Below, piece by piece: positions 62,226 to 64,000 of a stretch of 64,000 nt of DNA. How positions within the stretch are numbered: the first letter of the stretch is position 1; each line of letters begins with the position of its first letter. The DNA is from Paenibacillus solani (GTDB lineage: Bacteria > Bacillota > Bacilli > Paenibacillales > Paenibacillaceae). The stretch spans positions 719,920 to 783,919 of the forward strand of contig NZ_LIUT01000008.1 of the NCBI RefSeq assembly GCF_001277345.1. Direction: 5' to 3'. The notes beneath the pieces were generated by a model. The model saw only the letters and a program-made list of their open reading frames with translations. It had not been told where the DNA came from and ran no database searches. Made by a program: the position numbers and the translations under genes.

Positions 62226-63488
62226 TTAGGAATCCTTGGCCCATTCGTCCAGCTTATCATCTCCGGGGAGGAGAAGAGCAAGCAGACCAAACAGAGGCAG
62301 AACGCCTACCGAAATGATGACATTGCTGATTCCCCAAGCATCCCCGAGGTTTCCGAGCACCAGGGATCCGATCCCGCCCATGCCAAAGGCAAAGCCCGTA
62401 ATCAGCCCAGATACCGTTCCGATATTGCCGGGATACAGCATTTGAGCATAAACAACCGTAACCGAGAAGCTCGATAGAAGCACAAATCCGCCGATTAACA
62501 ATAACACAGCAGCCCAGAACGGAGAGGCAAATGGAAGAATCAATGCAATCGGTGCCGTGCCGATCATGGATAGCAAGATCAGATTACGTCGACCAAAGCG
62601 ATCCGCCAGCGGACCTCCAAAGAACGTGCCGACCGCTCCTGATGCAAGGAATAGAAAAATGTAGATCTGAGCATTATCTATAGTGATCTTATAAGCATCC
62701 ATAAGATAGAACGCATAATAACTATTGATCGCTGCGCCATACCAGGAGCGGACAAACACGATGATGACCAGAATCAGCGTTGCATTGCGTATGCTTTGGC
62801 GGCGCGCGGGATCAAGCATGCGTCCGGCGGCTCTCTTTTTAAATGTGTAACCTGCCTTGAGCATACCATGGTACCAATGGGCGATATAGGACTGCACAAT
62901 GATGCCCGCCGCTGCCACGAAGGTAAATCCAATTGCACCGAACTGTCCAAACGGTACGAATATGTATCGTGTCAGGAGTGGTGCCAGTGACTGACCGGCG
63001 TTGCCTCCTACTTGAAAGATCGATTGGGATAAACCTTTTCGCATGCCCGCAGCCATATGAGCGACACGCATGCCTTCCGGGTGGAAGGTCGCAGAGCCTA
63101 ATCCAATCAAAACAACAGCGAACAAGACTAGGATATAGGTGTGGGCATAAGCGAGAATGAACACGCCTGCGAATGTGAAGCACATGCCAATCGGAAGCAG
63201 GATCGGTGTTGGCCTTCGATCAGCGGCATACCCGATAACCGGCTGAATAATAGATGAAGTAAAGTTGATCGCGAAGGAGATCCAGCCAATCTGCGTAAAC
63301 GTAAGAAGAAGATTATCCTTTAATATAGGAAAAATAGCAGGGATCACGGATTGAATCGAATCATTGAATAAGTGTACAAAACTGATGGCGAGCAAGATTT
63401 TGTACACGGTAGCCTGCTGCTTGGCCTCACCATGCGTAGGTTGAGGGGCGGTTTTTGGCTTTGGAAGAGCAAAGCTCTTGTCTGACAT
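62226..63488 (-). CDS. MFS transporter, fosmidomycin resistance (Fsr) family
   Basis: 420 residues, twelve membrane helices. The N-terminal segment LLAISFVHLFNDSIQSVIPAIFP and FTQIGWISFAINFTSSIIQP are typical of the Fsr family. GLGSATFHPEGMRVAHMAAG is the second strong family feature (helix 4-5), and GGPLADRFGRRNLI is the MFS motif in the second half. E. coli Fsr gives fosmidomycin resistance by export; the natural substrate is unknown. The ATG has AAGGAG ten bases before it. It transcribes toward the small membrane protein gene and away from the rRNA operon. Confidence 0.9.
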   Translation of the reverse strand: MSDKSFALPKPKTAPQPTHGEAKQQATVYKILLAISFVHLFNDSIQSVIPAIFPILKDNLLLTFTQIGWISFAINFTSSIIQPVIGYAADRRPTPILLPIGMCFTFAGVFILAYAHTYILVLFAVVLIGLGSATFHPEGMRVAHMAAGMRKGLSQSIFQVGGNAGQSLAPLLTRYIFVPFGQFGAIGFTFVAAAGIIVQSYIAHWYHGMLKAGYTFKKRAAGRMLDPARRQSIRNATLILVIIVFVRSWYGAAINSYYAFYLMDAYKITIDNAQIYIFLFLASGAVGTFFGGPLADRFGRRNLILLSMIGTAPIALILPFASPFWAAVLLLIGGFVLLSSFSVTVVYAQMLYPGNIGTVSGLITGFAFGMGGIGSLVLGNLGDAWGISNVIISVGVLPLFGLLALLLPGDDKLDEWAKDS

Positions 63489-63674
63489 TTGGCGGGCTCC
63501 TTTCTATTGAGGTACCTGATACGTGAAAAGTGATGAACTAACATTAAAGCCTTTTATATAGGAAATCAATTGCAATTCAAGATGATATTTATACAATGAT
63601 GAAAGGTGATTGTTATATAAACAAGGACATTATCGATGTTATGAGAAAGCAGATATGTTTTATTTAAAAAGTGC

Positions 63675-63703
63675 TTGCTATATTATTTGTACCATGGTAT
63701 ATT
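63675..63703 (+). promoter_or_regulatory. possible upstream rRNA promoter P1
   Basis: TTGCTA (63675-63680) and TATATT (63698-63703) with a 17-base spacer, 90 bases before the clear promoter P2. The 437 bases between the MFS start and 16S rRNA hold only these promoters and the leader. Confidence 0.45.
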
Positions 63704-63763
63704 ACTAGATGTCGCTTTTGACGAAAGCTTTTAAAGCTTGTCGAATGGCGTCGAAAAAAAGTG

Positions 63764-63792
63764 TTGACATCAAGTTGAATACTTGATAAGAT
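63764..63792 (+). promoter_or_regulatory. rRNA operon promoter P2
   Basis: A perfect TTGACA (63764-63769), 17 bases, and TAAGAT (63787-63792). The leader that follows contains CCTTGAAAACTGAAC (63843-63857), a usual element before 16S rRNA genes of Bacillales. Confidence 0.85.
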
Positions 63793-63925
63793 ATAAACCT
63801 GCGCTGCTGATTGAAGTTGATCGGCAAAGCAGTCAACAAGTTCCTTGAAAACTGAACAAATGGATCACGTCAATGTAATACAAAGCAAACGTTAATACGT
63901 TAGCTTCTAAATGAGCAAGTCAAAC

Positions 63926-64000
63926 TTTATTGGAGAGTTTGATCCTGGCTCAGGACGAACGCTGGCGGCGTGCCTAATACATGCAAGTCGAGCGGACTTG
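63926..64000 (+). rRNA. rrs: 16S ribosomal RNA, 5' end (cut by window edge)
   Basis: The sequence from TTTATTGGAGAGTTTGAT through CCTGGCTCAGGACGAACG to GCAAGTCGAGCGGAC is the standard Bacillales 16S start. The gene continues beyond the window. Confidence 0.98.

Noticed and set aside
63721..63742. Palindrome AAGCTTTTAAAGCTT before the rRNA promoter as an operator
   Set aside because: Short and AT-rich; no neighbouring regulator suggests its use.

Overview
The window is bacterial chromosome from a low-to-mid-GC Firmicute, most likely Paenibacillus or a close relative. The evidence is the Bacillus-type synteny (uvrB-uvrA, pcrB-pcrA-ligA, motA-motB), many TTG starts behind strong AGGAGG-type ribosome sites, three large secreted proteins with S-layer homology (SLH) domains, an S-layer-type glycan locus with rml genes, and the 5' end of a 16S rRNA gene at the right edge. 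This assignment rests on gene content, not on a database search.

Layout. 0-2.3 kb: end of an ABC-2 permease, then a flagellar stator pair on the minus strand. 2.3-7.4 kb: uvrB and uvrA behind a good promoter and a possible SOS box. 7.7-12.4 kb: secreted and membrane proteins, including an HtrA-type protease translationally coupled to a copper-amine-oxidase-N-domain protein. 12.7-16 kb: a Tet(M)-like ribosome-protection GTPase convergent with an MFS exporter. 16.5-20.5 kb: an AlkC/AlkD-like DNA repair protein and a U32-family (RlhA-like) protein.

20.8-41.6 kb is a surface-glycan region: galU, an O-antigen-ligase-like protein on the minus strand, a decayed 1.4-kb junction, then wzm-wzt, two paralogous proteins that each fuse a GT2 glycosyltransferase to a TagF-type CDP-glycerol glycerophosphotransferase, a stand-alone GT2, an epimerase, rmlACBD, two more GT2 enzymes, an undecaprenyl-phosphate sugar-phosphate transferase and a GDPD-like protein. 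Read together, the genes suggest that a lipid-linked glycan is started by the phosphotransferase, extended with rhamnose and glycerol-phosphate units, exported by Wzm/Wzt, and joined to an acceptor, possibly an S-layer protein, by the ligase. The middle (about 25.6-33.9 kb) is much more AT-rich than both flanks and its left edge carries a degraded second copy of the ligase gene plus a probable group II intron fragment, so it looks like a transferred or exchanged cassette.

41.8-59.8 kb: three very large exported SLH proteins surround the housekeeping pcrB-pcrA-ligA block: a beta-helix/YfaP-like protein, a Vpr-like subtilase, and a protein with seven Ig-like repeats. 60-63.5 kb: a regulator with a pseudokinase, GAF and LuxR domains, a small divergent membrane protein, and a fosmidomycin-resistance-type MFS transporter. 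The last 350 bases hold tandem rRNA promoters and the start of a 16S rRNA gene. No tRNA, CRISPR array or complete insertion sequence was seen.
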